Assembly: GCA_027019685.1 (NCBI GenBank)
Contig: JALUWH010000045.1
Coordinates: 1-19,288, forward strand
Reading direction: 5' to 3'
Length of the DNA: 19,288 nt
Source of the DNA: Ghiorsea sp.
GTDB taxonomy: Bacteria > Pseudomonadota > Zetaproteobacteria > Mariprofundales > Mariprofundaceae
The notes under the pieces are model-generated. The model was not told the origin of the DNA. It saw nothing but the letters and a program-made list of their open reading frames with translations, and made no database searches. The position numbers and the translations under genes were made by a program. Position 1 is the first letter of the stretch; the number at the start of each line of letters is the position of its first letter. Shown piece after piece: positions 7,615 to 14,581 of the stretch.

Positions 7615-7643
7615 AAGGGGTGCTGAAAAGCGCCCCTTTTTTT
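7615..7643 (+). terminator. Rho-independent terminator after rpmA
   Basis: A 10-bp stem AAGGGGTGCT / AGCGCCCCTT (one G-U pair) closed by a GAAA tetraloop (7625-7628), running into seven T's (7637-7643). It is a near-ideal intrinsic terminator, separating the ribosomal-protein operon from obgE. Confidence 0.93.
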
Positions 7644-7696
7644 GTTTGACGCAGACGGTATGATACGTTGGCAGAGAGCTATAGGATTTAGGAATT

Positions 7697-8809
7697 ATGC
7701 GGTTTATTGATGAAGTAAGAGTTGAAGTTCGGGCGGGTAATGGCGGTGGTGGTGCGTCTTCATTTCGCCGCGAAAAGTATATTCCTAAAGGTGGCCCTGA
7801 CGGTGGGGATGGTGGGCGTGGTGCGCATGTGATATTTACTGCAACCCGAGATAAAAACACCTTGCAAGAGTTATACCTTCGCAAACGTATTATTGCTGAA
7901 AATGGTACGAAAGGAAAAGGTAAAAACAAACATGGGCGTATGGGTAAAGACATTGAAATGTTTGTGCCTGTAGGCACAGTGATTCGTAATGAAGAAGGTG
8001 AGTTGCTTGCAGACTTGAATGAAGATGGTGCATCTGCTGTGATCGCCAAAGGTGGCATTGGTGGGCAAGGTAATGCAAGGTTTGCGACACCTACCAATCA
8101 AGCACCACGTTATTGTCAGCCAGGGTTGCCTGGTGAAGCTGGTATTTGTCACTTAGAGCTTAAAATGATGGCAGATGTTGGTCTTGTTGGTCTTCCCAAC
8201 GCTGGTAAATCGACATTTATTTCAAGAGTGTCCAATGCACGGCCTAAAATTGCAGACTACCCATTTACAACATTAGCCCCATCCTTAGGTCAAGTATTCA
8301 TGGATGATGGTGATGGTTTTGTGATTGCCGATATCCCTGGTCTGATTGAAGGTGCACATGAAGGTAAAGGTTTGGGGCACAGGTTCTTACGACATGTAGA
8401 ACGTACACGTTTATTGCTTCATCTGGTGGATGTGGCTCACCCTGAAGGCATTAGTATTCATGACCAAATCACTGAAATTGAAGGTGAGTTGGTTGGTTAC
8501 GGTGAATCGATTGCCAATAAAAAACGTTTCTTGTTATTAACAAAAATGGATGCATTGGATGATACCTTGAGGGATGAGGTTCTTAAAGAAGCCGAGCAGT
8601 ATGATTTGGCTATTTATCCTATTTCTTCAGTGAGTGGTGAAGGTGTAACTCAGTTATTACGTGATATTTATGATGAAGTTGTAAAAATTCGTCAGTATGA
8701 ATTAGAACATGAAGCAGATAAAGAAAAGCCAGTAACAACAAGGTTAGCTGTACCAGAACAAGTGATAGAACCAACAATTTATGATGATGAAGCAACGCGA
8801 CAACCTTAA
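7697..8809 (+). CDS. obgE: GTPase ObgE/CgtA
   Basis: Essential ribosome-associated GTPase involved in 50S maturation and stress control. 370 residues. The N-terminal glycine-rich Obg fold is clear (FRREKYIPKGGPDGGDGGRG, 23-42). In the G domain, G1 is GLPNAGKS (165-172), G2 Thr lies in YPFTTLAP, G3 is DIPG (212-215), G4 is TKMD (282-285) and G5 is SSVSGEG. The C-terminal tail is short and acidic. ATG 7697 is preceded by an AGGA-type site (about 7687-7690). The last ~29 nt overlap the proB frame, so obgE and proB are likely one transcript. I could not find a convincing promoter in the 53 nt after the rpmA terminator. Confidence 0.97.
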   Translation: MRFIDEVRVEVRAGNGGGGASSFRREKYIPKGGPDGGDGGRGAHVIFTATRDKNTLQELYLRKRIIAENGTKGKGKNKHGRMGKDIEMFVPVGTVIRNEEGELLADLNEDGASAVIAKGGIGGQGNARFATPTNQAPRYCQPGLPGEAGICHLELKMMADVGLVGLPNAGKSTFISRVSNARPKIADYPFTTLAPSLGQVFMDDGDGFVIADIPGLIEGAHEGKGLGHRFLRHVERTRLLLHLVDVAHPEGISIHDQITEIEGELVGYGESIANKKRFLLLTKMDALDDTLRDEVLKEAEQYDLAIYPISSVSGEGVTQLLRDIYDEVVKIRQYELEHEADKEKPVTTRLAVPEQVIEPTIYDDEATRQP

Positions 8810-9902
8810 ACATGTAAAACGCATTGTGCTGAAGGTGGGTAGCTCGCTACTTGCTGATGCTAAACATGGGGTAAATACCGCTATGGTGCAACGATTGGCA
8901 TCGGATATTAAGGCTTTGCATGATAAGAATATCCAAGTTTGTTTGGTGTCTTCTGGTGCAGTGGCTCTAGGTAGGGTGCAATTGGGCTGGTTGGATAAAA
9001 AGCTTAATGTGCATGAAAAACAAGCTGCTGCTGCCATTGGTCAACCCTTGTTGATGCATGCTTATCAAAAGGCATTTTCTGAGCTTGGTATGGTGGTGGC
9101 GCAAATGTTGCTCACCAAAGATGATTTAAGGCATAGACGGCGTTATATCAATGCCAGCAATACGAGTAAAACTCTGTTTGCAGCGCAAGTTGTTCCTATT
9201 GTTAATGAGAACGATACGGTAGTTGTAGAAGAGATTAAGTTTGGTGATAATGATGCTTTGGGTGCATTGGTAAGCACTGTGGTCGAAGCTGATTTGATGG
9301 TGATGATGACAGATGTGGATGCTTTGTTTGAAAGTAATCCTGCTGAAGATTCCCATGCTAAACGTGTTTCAGTGGTAGATACATTAAGTGCTGCAGTGAT
9401 GGATATGGCAGGTGATGTTGGTTCAAGCTTTGGTACAGGTGGAATGAAGAGCAAGCTGGATGCAGCGAAGATATCAACCCAAAGTGGTGTGATGAGTGCG
9501 ATTATTAATGGTGAAAAAGAAGGTATGTTAGCCAAGCTATTAGCTGGGGAAGATGTAGGCACGCTTTTCACTTGTGGCAATGATAGGCAATCTTGGCACC
9601 AGCATTGGATTACCAATTTACTTCCTGTGTCAGGAAAACTGATACTTAAACAAAGTGTGGATAATAGTGATAGTGTGATGCTTGAACATATTCAAAACTT
9701 TGAAGGGCAGTTTGATAAAGGTGAATGTGTTGAAATTTGGCATGATGATGTGTTGATGGCGCGTGGTCTTACGAATTATAACAGTGAAGACATGTTTAAA
9801 TTACTGGGCAAACATACCAAGGATATTGAAACTACTTTAGGTTATGTGGACTTTAAAAGTATGGTACATAGAGACAATTTGGTGGTCGTTAGTAAAGTTT
9901 AA
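8781..9902 (+). CDS. proB: Glutamate 5-kinase with PUA domain
   Basis: First step of proline synthesis: ATP-dependent phosphorylation of L-glutamate to gamma-glutamyl phosphate. 373 residues, normal for the two-domain form. The amino-acid-kinase core shows KRIVLKVGSSLL, VSSGAVALG, PIVNENDTVV, and the GTGGMKSKLDAA motif. A PUA domain occupies roughly residues 285-370 (FDKGECVEIWHDD, MARGLTNYNSEDM). Three consecutive ATG codons stand at 8781-8789. Any of them makes the start overlap the obgE stop by 21-29 nt, and no in-frame start exists downstream before the conserved first strand, so translational coupling to obgE is likely. Feedback inhibition by proline is usual for the family. Confidence 0.96.
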   Translation: MMMKQRDNLKHVKRIVLKVGSSLLADAKHGVNTAMVQRLASDIKALHDKNIQVCLVSSGAVALGRVQLGWLDKKLNVHEKQAAAAIGQPLLMHAYQKAFSELGMVVAQMLLTKDDLRHRRRYINASNTSKTLFAAQVVPIVNENDTVVVEEIKFGDNDALGALVSTVVEADLMVMMTDVDALFESNPAEDSHAKRVSVVDTLSAAVMDMAGDVGSSFGTGGMKSKLDAAKISTQSGVMSAIINGEKEGMLAKLLAGEDVGTLFTCGNDRQSWHQHWITNLLPVSGKLILKQSVDNSDSVMLEHIQNFEGQFDKGECVEIWHDDVLMARGLTNYNSEDMFKLLGKHTKDIETTLGYVDFKSMVHRDNLVVVSKV

Positions 9903-9913
9903 AGGAGTTGGTA

Positions 9914-11017
9914 TTGCATTATTTAAGTTTGGTATTGTTGCTTATTTCCCCCACATGGCTTTGGGCTAGCCCAGCATATGACATTGAGACAACGATGAAG
10001 CAATTATATGCTGAAAGTAAGCAAGATAGGGCTGTGATTGCTGATGAATATCAACGTGATAATATTGTAAAACACTTTGTTAAGAAGTTATCTAAGCTTA
10101 ATGACAAGGGTTTAGGTGCTGCCAATTCAGATAAGAATCAAGATGATTTAACCGCTCTGAAACGTGATATTGAAAACTTAACATATACTTATATACATCA
10201 AGTACGTCCCGTTTTGCTTAATAATATCAAACTTAAACGCAAAGATAATGGTGCTAGGATGAATAAAGTTGAGTTGTCCAAGCTGATGTTTGCTACGAAA
10301 TATAACCATAAAACACGAAAGCCAATTGTTGGTATTTTTTCTTATCAGCAAGATATTGATGATAGTCTTTTTGGTGAGAAGCTGGTGCAGGCAGGTTTGT
10401 TTGTGAATTTTCCCCAGCTAAAAGAAGAATTTTGGGTGAAACAAGCATTAAAGATGGATGTTGAATTGGCAGCATTTAGGCGTATGCACTTAGCTTATAT
10501 GGATGGTGTGAAGACTACGCATATTAAATTTAAGAAAAGTTCAGTTCAAAAAAATACTAAATATAAACAAAGCACGGTGAGTGACTGGCCAGCATATAAA
10601 CGTGAGAAAGTTGTGCGTAAGTTTGTGCGTAAGATGGAAAAGCTTGATGATAAACAACCATTTTCAGCATTTAAACAAGACTTGGTCGCATTACTTGAAA
10701 CATTTGAGCAAGTCGTGAAGCCAATTTTAATTGATAATGTAAACATGAAACGTTTTGATATAGGTGCAAGGGCAAACAAGGGCGATTTAATTGCATTGTT
10801 TTACCCAAATAAAAGAAATTATAAAACGGGTAAGCCAATTTCGAGTAAACTTTATCATGGTGGAATTTCAAAACATGAGCTTGGTTATTTGGTAGCGCAG
10901 CCTGAACTTGCTCAAAACAATGTGGTGAGACGTGCTTTAGTGATGGAAACTGAGTTGGCTGAGCTTTTAAAAGAACATAGAATATATTTAAAAAATGATA
11001 GAAGTTTGATGTGGTGA
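9914..11017 (+). CDS. Unrecognised exported protein with two tandem homologous repeats
   Basis: A 367-residue protein of no family I recognise. TTG 9914 is the best start: AAAGGAG (9901-9907) sits 6 nt upstream, whereas TTG 9908 would touch it. Residues 1-18 (MHYLSLVLLLISPTWLWA) are a signal peptide with likely cleavage WA|S. The mature part is basic and duplicated. Repeat 1 (about 48-194) and repeat 2 (about 229-358) share FV(K/R)K(L/M), then KL(N/D)DK, VRPVLLNNIKLKR versus VKPILIDNVNMKR, then GARMNK versus GARANK, then NHKTRKPI versus NYKTGKPI, and a closing helix (MDVELAAF, METELAEL). A Lys/Ser-rich linker (about 199-222) joins them. It lies between proB (gap 11 nt, RBS overlapping the proB stop) and proA (gap 10 nt), so it is cotranscribed with proline synthesis. 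A periplasmic or surface location is inferred. Confidence 0.85.
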   Translation: MHYLSLVLLLISPTWLWASPAYDIETTMKQLYAESKQDRAVIADEYQRDNIVKHFVKKLSKLNDKGLGAANSDKNQDDLTALKRDIENLTYTYIHQVRPVLLNNIKLKRKDNGARMNKVELSKLMFATKYNHKTRKPIVGIFSYQQDIDDSLFGEKLVQAGLFVNFPQLKEEFWVKQALKMDVELAAFRRMHLAYMDGVKTTHIKFKKSSVQKNTKYKQSTVSDWPAYKREKVVRKFVRKMEKLDDKQPFSAFKQDLVALLETFEQVVKPILIDNVNMKRFDIGARANKGDLIALFYPNKRNYKTGKPISSKLYHGGISKHELGYLVAQPELAQNNVVRRALVMETELAELLKEHRIYLKNDRSLMW

Positions 11018-11027
11018 GGGGTTAAAG

Positions 11028-12278
11028 ATGACGAGTGCAATGATGAATTTATTGGGTAAACAAGCTAAGGAATCAGCAGCAAGTCTGCGTATGGCGGATA
11101 CCAACAAGAAGAATAAAGCATTAACCTTGGCAGCAGCACACTTTCGCAGCGATATGGCTGATATTTTGGCAGCCAATGCTAAAGATATGCAAGCAGCAGA
11201 TGAAAATAACCTTGAAGCAGCCTTGAAAGACCGTTTGGCCTTGGATGAAGGTCGTGTTGAGGCCATGGCAGAAGGTTTGGAACAAATTGCTGCATTGCCC
11301 GACCCTGTTGGCGCTATTTCAGACTTGGTGTATCGCCCATCAGGTATTCAGGTGGGACATATGCGTGTGCCTTTGGGCGTGATTGGTATTATCTATGAAT
11401 CCCGCCCCAATGTAACGGCAGATGCGGCAGCCTTGTGCCTAAAATCGGGCAATGCCTGTATCCTCAGAGGTGGTTCGGAAGCCATTCATTCCAACCGTGC
11501 CATTGCCAAATGTTTGCGTGCTGCAATCTCTGAAGCTGGTTTGGATGAAAATGTGGTGCAACTGATTGATACCACGGATAGAGCCATGGTGGGCGCATTG
11601 ATTACAGCCAGTGATTATGTGGATGTGATTATTCCACGTGGTGGTCCAAGTTTGATTAAACGTATTGCTGCCGAAGCTAAAGTACCTGTGATTAAACATT
11701 TGGATGGCATTTGCCATGTGTATATTGATGCGGTAGCTGATAGAGAGATGGCAGTAAATATCGCGCTGAATGCTAAAACGCACAGGTATGGTGTATGCAA
11801 TGCTATGGAAACATTGTTGGTGCATCAGGATGCTGTGGACTGCTTACCTGAAATCATCAAGCAACTGTTGGATAAAGGTGTAGAAGTCCGTGGTTGTGCC
11901 AAAACACAAGCGGTAAATGAGCAAGTGATTACAGCAACGGATGAAGATTGGGCAACTGAATATTTAGCACCTGTATTGTCGATTCGTGTGGTGGATGATG
12001 TGCAACAAGCCATAACTCATATTGAAACATACAGCTCAGCGCATACTGAGACTATCGTTACTTCTGACTACGCTACGGGGCAGATGTTTTTGCGCTGTGT
12101 TGATTCCGCATCGGTGATGTGGAATGCCAGTACACGTTTTGCAGATGGTTTTGAATATGGCTTGGGGGCTGAAATTGGTATTTCAACCGACCGCCTGCAT
12201 GTTCGTGGTCCTGTTGGGCTTGAGGGTTTAACCACGCAGAAATGGATTGTGCTAGGGCATGGTGAAATCAGAAGCTAA
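11028..12278 (+). CDS. proA: Gamma-glutamyl phosphate reductase
   Basis: Second step of proline synthesis: NADPH-dependent reduction of gamma-glutamyl phosphate to glutamate 5-semialdehyde. 416 residues, matching the family. Visible: YESRPNVTADAAALCLKSGN, ILRGGSEAIHSNRAIA, PVIKHLDGICHVYID with the catalytic Cys in GICHVY, the KTHRYGVCNAMETLL segment, and C-terminal GAEIGISTDRLHVRGPVGLEGLT. ATG 11028 is preceded by GAGGGG (about 11016-11021) overlapping the upstream stop. A 26-bp perfect-length inverted repeat begins at its stop codon. Confidence 0.97.
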   Translation: MTSAMMNLLGKQAKESAASLRMADTNKKNKALTLAAAHFRSDMADILAANAKDMQAADENNLEAALKDRLALDEGRVEAMAEGLEQIAALPDPVGAISDLVYRPSGIQVGHMRVPLGVIGIIYESRPNVTADAAALCLKSGNACILRGGSEAIHSNRAIAKCLRAAISEAGLDENVVQLIDTTDRAMVGALITASDYVDVIIPRGGPSLIKRIAAEAKVPVIKHLDGICHVYIDAVADREMAVNIALNAKTHRYGVCNAMETLLVHQDAVDCLPEIIKQLLDKGVEVRGCAKTQAVNEQVITATDEDWATEYLAPVLSIRVVDDVQQAITHIETYSSAHTETIVTSDYATGQMFLRCVDSASVMWNASTRFADGFEYGLGAEIGISTDRLHVRGPVGLEGLTTQKWIVLGHGEIRS

Positions 12279-12462
12279 AAAACTTCTTTTAAAAGGAGTT
12301 TTTCATGGAGGGTTGATAGCAGTATATGAGATACTTACTTGTACGCTACTGATTTATCTATACTTGTTGGTTGACCCGACAGTAAACTTGAACTCCCCAC
12401 TTTTTGTATTGGTGCTTCTTATAAACATTTTTATCCCATTTATATATAGGCTGTCAAATTAA
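12259..12462 (+). CDS. Small hydrophobic ORF, two membrane helices, doubtful start
   Basis: 67 codons overlapping the proA end by 20 nt. From residue ~17 it is strongly hydrophobic (IAVYEILTCTLLIYLYLLV and FVLVLLINIFIPFIY), predicting two membrane helices with a short cytoplasmic basic start (MVKSEAKKLLLKG). The start is doubtful: the site before ATG 12259 is poor (AGGG one base away). The best local Shine-Dalgarno, AAGGAG at 12293-12298, instead serves ATG 12305, which is out of frame and reaches TGA after three codons. TTG 12313 is an alternative in-frame start. It may be a real micro-membrane protein or a decayed gene. No family recognised. Confidence 0.45.
   Translation: MVKSEAKKLLLKGVFHGGLIAVYEILTCTLLIYLYLLVDPTVNLNSPLFVLVLLINIFIPFIYRLSN
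12278..12303 (+). terminator. Hairpin at the proA stop, probable terminator
   Basis: AAAAACTTCTTTT immediately followed by AAAAGGAGTTTTT pairs over 13 bp with one G-U. It begins on the last base of the proA TAA and ends in five T's, with an A-run on the other side, so it could terminate in either direction. The stem is A/T rich and has no separate loop, so efficiency is uncertain. It conflicts with efficient expression of the small ORF that overlaps it. Confidence 0.45.
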
Positions 12463-12469
12463 AAGGAAA

Positions 12470-12682
12470 ATGCAGTTATCTTTATTTATTGTTTTTATGA
12501 AACCGCGCCAATATTTTCTTTTCTATCCTTTAGGTATTGCTGTTTGGGTAACAACATGGGTTTCATTTTATAGTGATGCAGGGCTTTATATATTTATATT
12601 TTTCCCTTTTGGTCTGATATTTCATACAACAATGATTGCGACAGCACTTTCAATGGGTTCATGGTTTTGTAAATTGAAGTAA
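12470..12682 (+). CDS. Small hydrophobic ORF, two membrane helices
   Basis: 70 codons, very hydrophobic, with predicted helices near residues 15-33 (YFLFYPLGIAVWVTTWVSF) and 38-60 (GLYIFIFFPFGLIFHTTMIA). An AAAAGGA site at 12461-12467 is only 2 nt from ATG 12470; in-frame ATG 12497 (MKPRQY) would have no clear site. It begins 7 nt after the previous small ORF, and the two together could be a pair of small membrane proteins. Their composition is more AT-rich than flanking housekeeping genes. No family recognised. Confidence 0.5.
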   Translation: MQLSLFIVFMKPRQYFLFYPLGIAVWVTTWVSFYSDAGLYIFIFFPFGLIFHTTMIATALSMGSWFCKLK

Positions 12683-12852
12683 GGCTACTTATTCATTTTG
12701 GGCAGCCAAAAACGAACCATAAATCCGTAGGACAGCGGATTTAGACGCACTTTATTTAGTGCGGGGGCTTGCCCCTTAGAGGCATGGATGCCTCGAATCA
12801 AAAAGCTTTATCTTCATTTCTTTGTCATCAAAGAAACGAAGCAAAGAAAATG

Positions 12853-12961
12853 CCCTAAATAGCTGTGTATTTCTTCGATAATTAGCAAAAGCGGGCGCAG
12901 AATTAGAATATTCTGCTTCTTCCCTTCTTTTGCCAACCATCTCAGCACAGCTATAGCAGGG
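12853..12961. repeat. 109-nt nested imperfect palindrome
   Basis: Concentric arms: CCCT/AGGG (12853-56, 12958-61), AGCTGTG/CACAGCT (12861-67, 12946-52), TTAGCAAAAG/CTTTTGCCAA (12882-91, 12927-36, one mismatch) and GCAGAAT/ATTCTGC (12897-903, 12910-16) around a 6-nt loop. It can fold as one long bulged hairpin on either strand. Confidence 0.75.
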
Positions 12962-12988
12962 GGATGATGGTTGCAGTTGTTTCTGCCT

Positions 12989-13047
12989 TGTCATTTCGAC
13001 CGAAGTGGAGAAATCTTAAAGATCCCTCAACTTCGTTCTGGATGACA
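12989..13047. repeat. 59-nt palindromic repeat with TGTCAT/ATGACA ends
   Basis: Paired segments from outside in: TGTCAT/ATGACA, GAAGT/ACTTC, GAG/CTC and ATCTT/AAGAT around a single base at 13018. The sequence GTCATTTCGACCGAAGTGGA resembles REP-like dispersed elements I have seen in unrelated bacterial genomes. I cannot count copies from this window. Confidence 0.7.
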
Positions 13048-13084
13048 TAAAAACTCTGCGTAACTTTGCGGTTAGGGGTTCTTT

Positions 13085-13867
13085 TTAGCCTTCACCACGC
13101 ATATATTTACCATTGTATTTAATCATAGAGCGGATTTCTTTCACATAGGCTTGTCCACGTTCAGAATACTTGCTTAAACCTGCTGCAAGCTCATGTGCTG
13201 TTGCTTGTTTGCCTTCAACACGTTTCTGGGCGCGAATTTCACGTAAATCTTTATACACACGACCTGTATTTAAGTTGCGCAAATAGCTGCGTACTGAAAG
13301 TTGAGGAGATCTGAAAGCTGCAACTTCATGGGTGCTACCTGCATTACGACGAGCTGGTACCAAACCACAGCCTTTGGTAAAGCACCATTGACCAAACAAG
13401 TTGTTTGCTTTGCGTGCAAAGCGGGATGTTCCCCAAGCGGATTCATTGGCAGCTTGTGATAATACCAATTCTAAGGGTACAGTGTCTACGCGTTTGAGTA
13501 GTTCTTTCCATGGTACTGAACCATCTTTTTTATGTTCTAAACGGTAATACTTTAAAAGTGTTTCAAGCTTAGTTTTTTCTGTTTGGCTTAAAGAAGTTTT
13601 ATTGCGTATATTGAGTAAAAACTGTCGTTGTTCTTGAATGCGCTCATTTTCGGCAAGAACCATAGGACGTAGTGCATTGAAAAACTTGCGTTTTTTTGTT
13701 TTGACATCTTTTTCATTGCGCAAGTCTGGAATAGCATGTGCCAGTTCATGTTTGTCTTCATATAATGAGCTGTATGCATCAGAAGCTATGGCACTGCTGT
13801 GCAAAGAAAAGAATGATAGACCACATATAAGTCCAAGCCCTAGTTTGATTGTTGTTTGATATTGCAT
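13085..13867 (-). CDS. Bax-like exported glucosaminidase-domain protein
   Basis: A 260-residue peptidoglycan hydrolase candidate of the Bax/FlgJ-like glucosaminidase (GH73-type) group. The signal peptide covers residues 1-28 (hydrophobic 9-21, AIA|S). The catalytic domain starts near residue 130: PLELVLSQAANESAWGTSRF, with predicted catalytic Glu142, then LFGQWCFTKGCGLVP, which is the E. coli Bax hallmark, and FRSPQLSVRSYLRNLN. Upstream is a basic, helical region (~45-110). The start is at 13867 with AGGG nine nt upstream. It follows the thiE-like gene on the same strand after 79 nt and could have its own promoter, but I saw no convincing one. It probably acts in the periplasm on cell-wall turnover. 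Confidence 0.88.
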   Translation of the reverse strand: MQYQTTIKLGLGLICGLSFFSLHSSAIASDAYSSLYEDKHELAHAIPDLRNEKDVKTKKRKFFNALRPMVLAENERIQEQRQFLLNIRNKTSLSQTEKTKLETLLKYYRLEHKKDGSVPWKELLKRVDTVPLELVLSQAANESAWGTSRFARKANNLFGQWCFTKGCGLVPARRNAGSTHEVAAFRSPQLSVRSYLRNLNTGRVYKDLREIRAQKRVEGKQATAHELAAGLSKYSERGQAYVKEIRSMIKYNGKYMRGEG

Positions 13868-13946
13868 AAAATAAATCCCTTTCCCTTTTGTTGTGTTATT
13901 GCGCGTTAGTTTAACAGGTTTTTTTCATTGAAGTGTGATGCTTGTC

Positions 13947-14573
13947 TCAGATGTTGTGTTTATATTGTAATGCTTGGGCAGCTTGTTTGGGGTGAGTTGC
14001 ATTTAAAATGCCTCCCATGGTGGCAACACCATGACCTTGCAATTGCTCAAGCACATCAGGCTCAATGCCACCTAATGCAATGACTGGTATGTTTACGCTG
14101 GATGCAAGTGTGAGAAACTTTTCCGCACCCAAGCATGGTGCACCAGGGTGCGACAGTGTAGGAAATACAGGTGATAAGAAGCAAAAGTCTGCGCCTTGGC
14201 TTTCAGCATGTTTGAGTTCGTCTTTGTTATGACATGAAGCTGAAACAAGGTAGTCACCGTTCAGCCATTGTTTGATTTGTCTGATTTCTTGAATGGATTG
14301 TGCATCCACATGTACACCATCAGCTTCGACGGCTTTGGCAATATCGGCATGACTATGTATGATGAAACGCACAGGTTGGTTTTTGGTCAATATGCGCATC
14401 TTGGAAGCCAAGCTTAATAGTTTGGCTGAATCCAGATGTTTCTCGCGTAAAATAATAGTATCTACGCCACCTTGTATAGCCTGCTCAATGCAATCCAACA
14501 TGGCTTGTTGGTTATCAAAGCGTTTGCTGTCGGTAATGAGCACCAATTGTATGGGTGGTAGGTGTTGTTTCAT
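13947..14573 (-). CDS. ThiE/TenI-family protein
   Basis: A TIM-barrel protein of 208 residues in the thiamine-phosphate synthase/thiazole tautomerase superfamily. Seen: QLVLITDSKRF (9-19), ILREKHLD (41-48, the QxRxK region), HSHADIAKAVEADGVHV (73-89), SASCHN (111-116), SPVFPTLSHPGAPCLG (134-149) and IPVIALGGI (162-170). Genuine ThiE proteins have an N-D pair where this has HSH, and that pair helps bind Mg-pyrophosphate. The HPGAP form resembles the ThiE-like domain of Nudix-ThiE proteins. So thiE, tenI or a diverged role are all possible, and I give no symbol. It begins 8 nt after the DUF2782 gene without a clear ribosome binding site, as the last gene of the six-gene operon. Confidence 0.88.
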   Translation of the reverse strand: MKQHLPPIQLVLITDSKRFDNQQAMLDCIEQAIQGGVDTIILREKHLDSAKLLSLASKMRILTKNQPVRFIIHSHADIAKAVEADGVHVDAQSIQEIRQIKQWLNGDYLVSASCHNKDELKHAESQGADFCFLSPVFPTLSHPGAPCLGAEKFLTLASSVNIPVIALGGIEPDVLEQLQGHGVATMGGILNATHPKQAAQALQYKHNI

Positions 14574-14581
14574 TCGTTATA

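Larger units (their letters stand above)
12683..13084. repeat. Non-coding block of consecutive inverted repeats
   Basis: About 400 nt with no credible gene between a plus-strand and a minus-strand gene. From ~12720 to 13047 it is built of successive inverted repeats (positions within a base or so). They are TAAATCCG/CGGATTTA (12721-12744), CGCACT/AGTGCG (12747-12764), GGGG-CTTG-CCCC (~12763-12775), GAGGCAT/ATGCCTC (12779-12794) and TTTCTTTG/CAAAGAAA (12817-12836). After these come a nested imperfect palindrome (12853-12961) and a 59-nt palindrome (12989-13047). The end (about 13050-13072) reads ACTCTGCGTAACTTTGCGGT, resembling short dispersed repeats of many bacterial genomes. It may be a repeat cluster or a structured RNA. 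Confidence 0.7.

Noticed and set aside
7646..7674. TTGACG before obgE as a promoter -35
   Set aside because: No acceptable -10 lies 15-19 nt downstream; the nearby TATGAT is only 7 nt away.
7594..8097. 167-codon minus-strand ORF opposite obgE
   Set aside because: Proline/serine-rich antisense of the glycine-rich Obg domain, and it also runs across the rpmA terminator. The plus-strand frame is unmistakably Obg.
9143..9616. 157-codon minus-strand ORF opposite proB
   Set aside because: Low-complexity Ser/Thr/Ala composition expected from the complement of a real gene; no start signals.
9908..9913. TTG 9908 as the start of the two-repeat exported protein
   Set aside because: It directly touches the AAGGAG site with no spacer; TTG 9914 has 6-nt spacing and still gives a complete signal peptide.
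11439..11825. 128-codon minus-strand ORF opposite proA
   Set aside because: His/Asn/Ile-rich complement of conserved proA sequence; no ribosome binding site or family resemblance.
12776..12994. 72-codon minus-strand ORF in the repeat block
   Set aside because: It lies wholly inside the inverted-repeat array, its residues are dictated by the palindromes, and it has no ribosome binding site. It is a by-product of the repeats.
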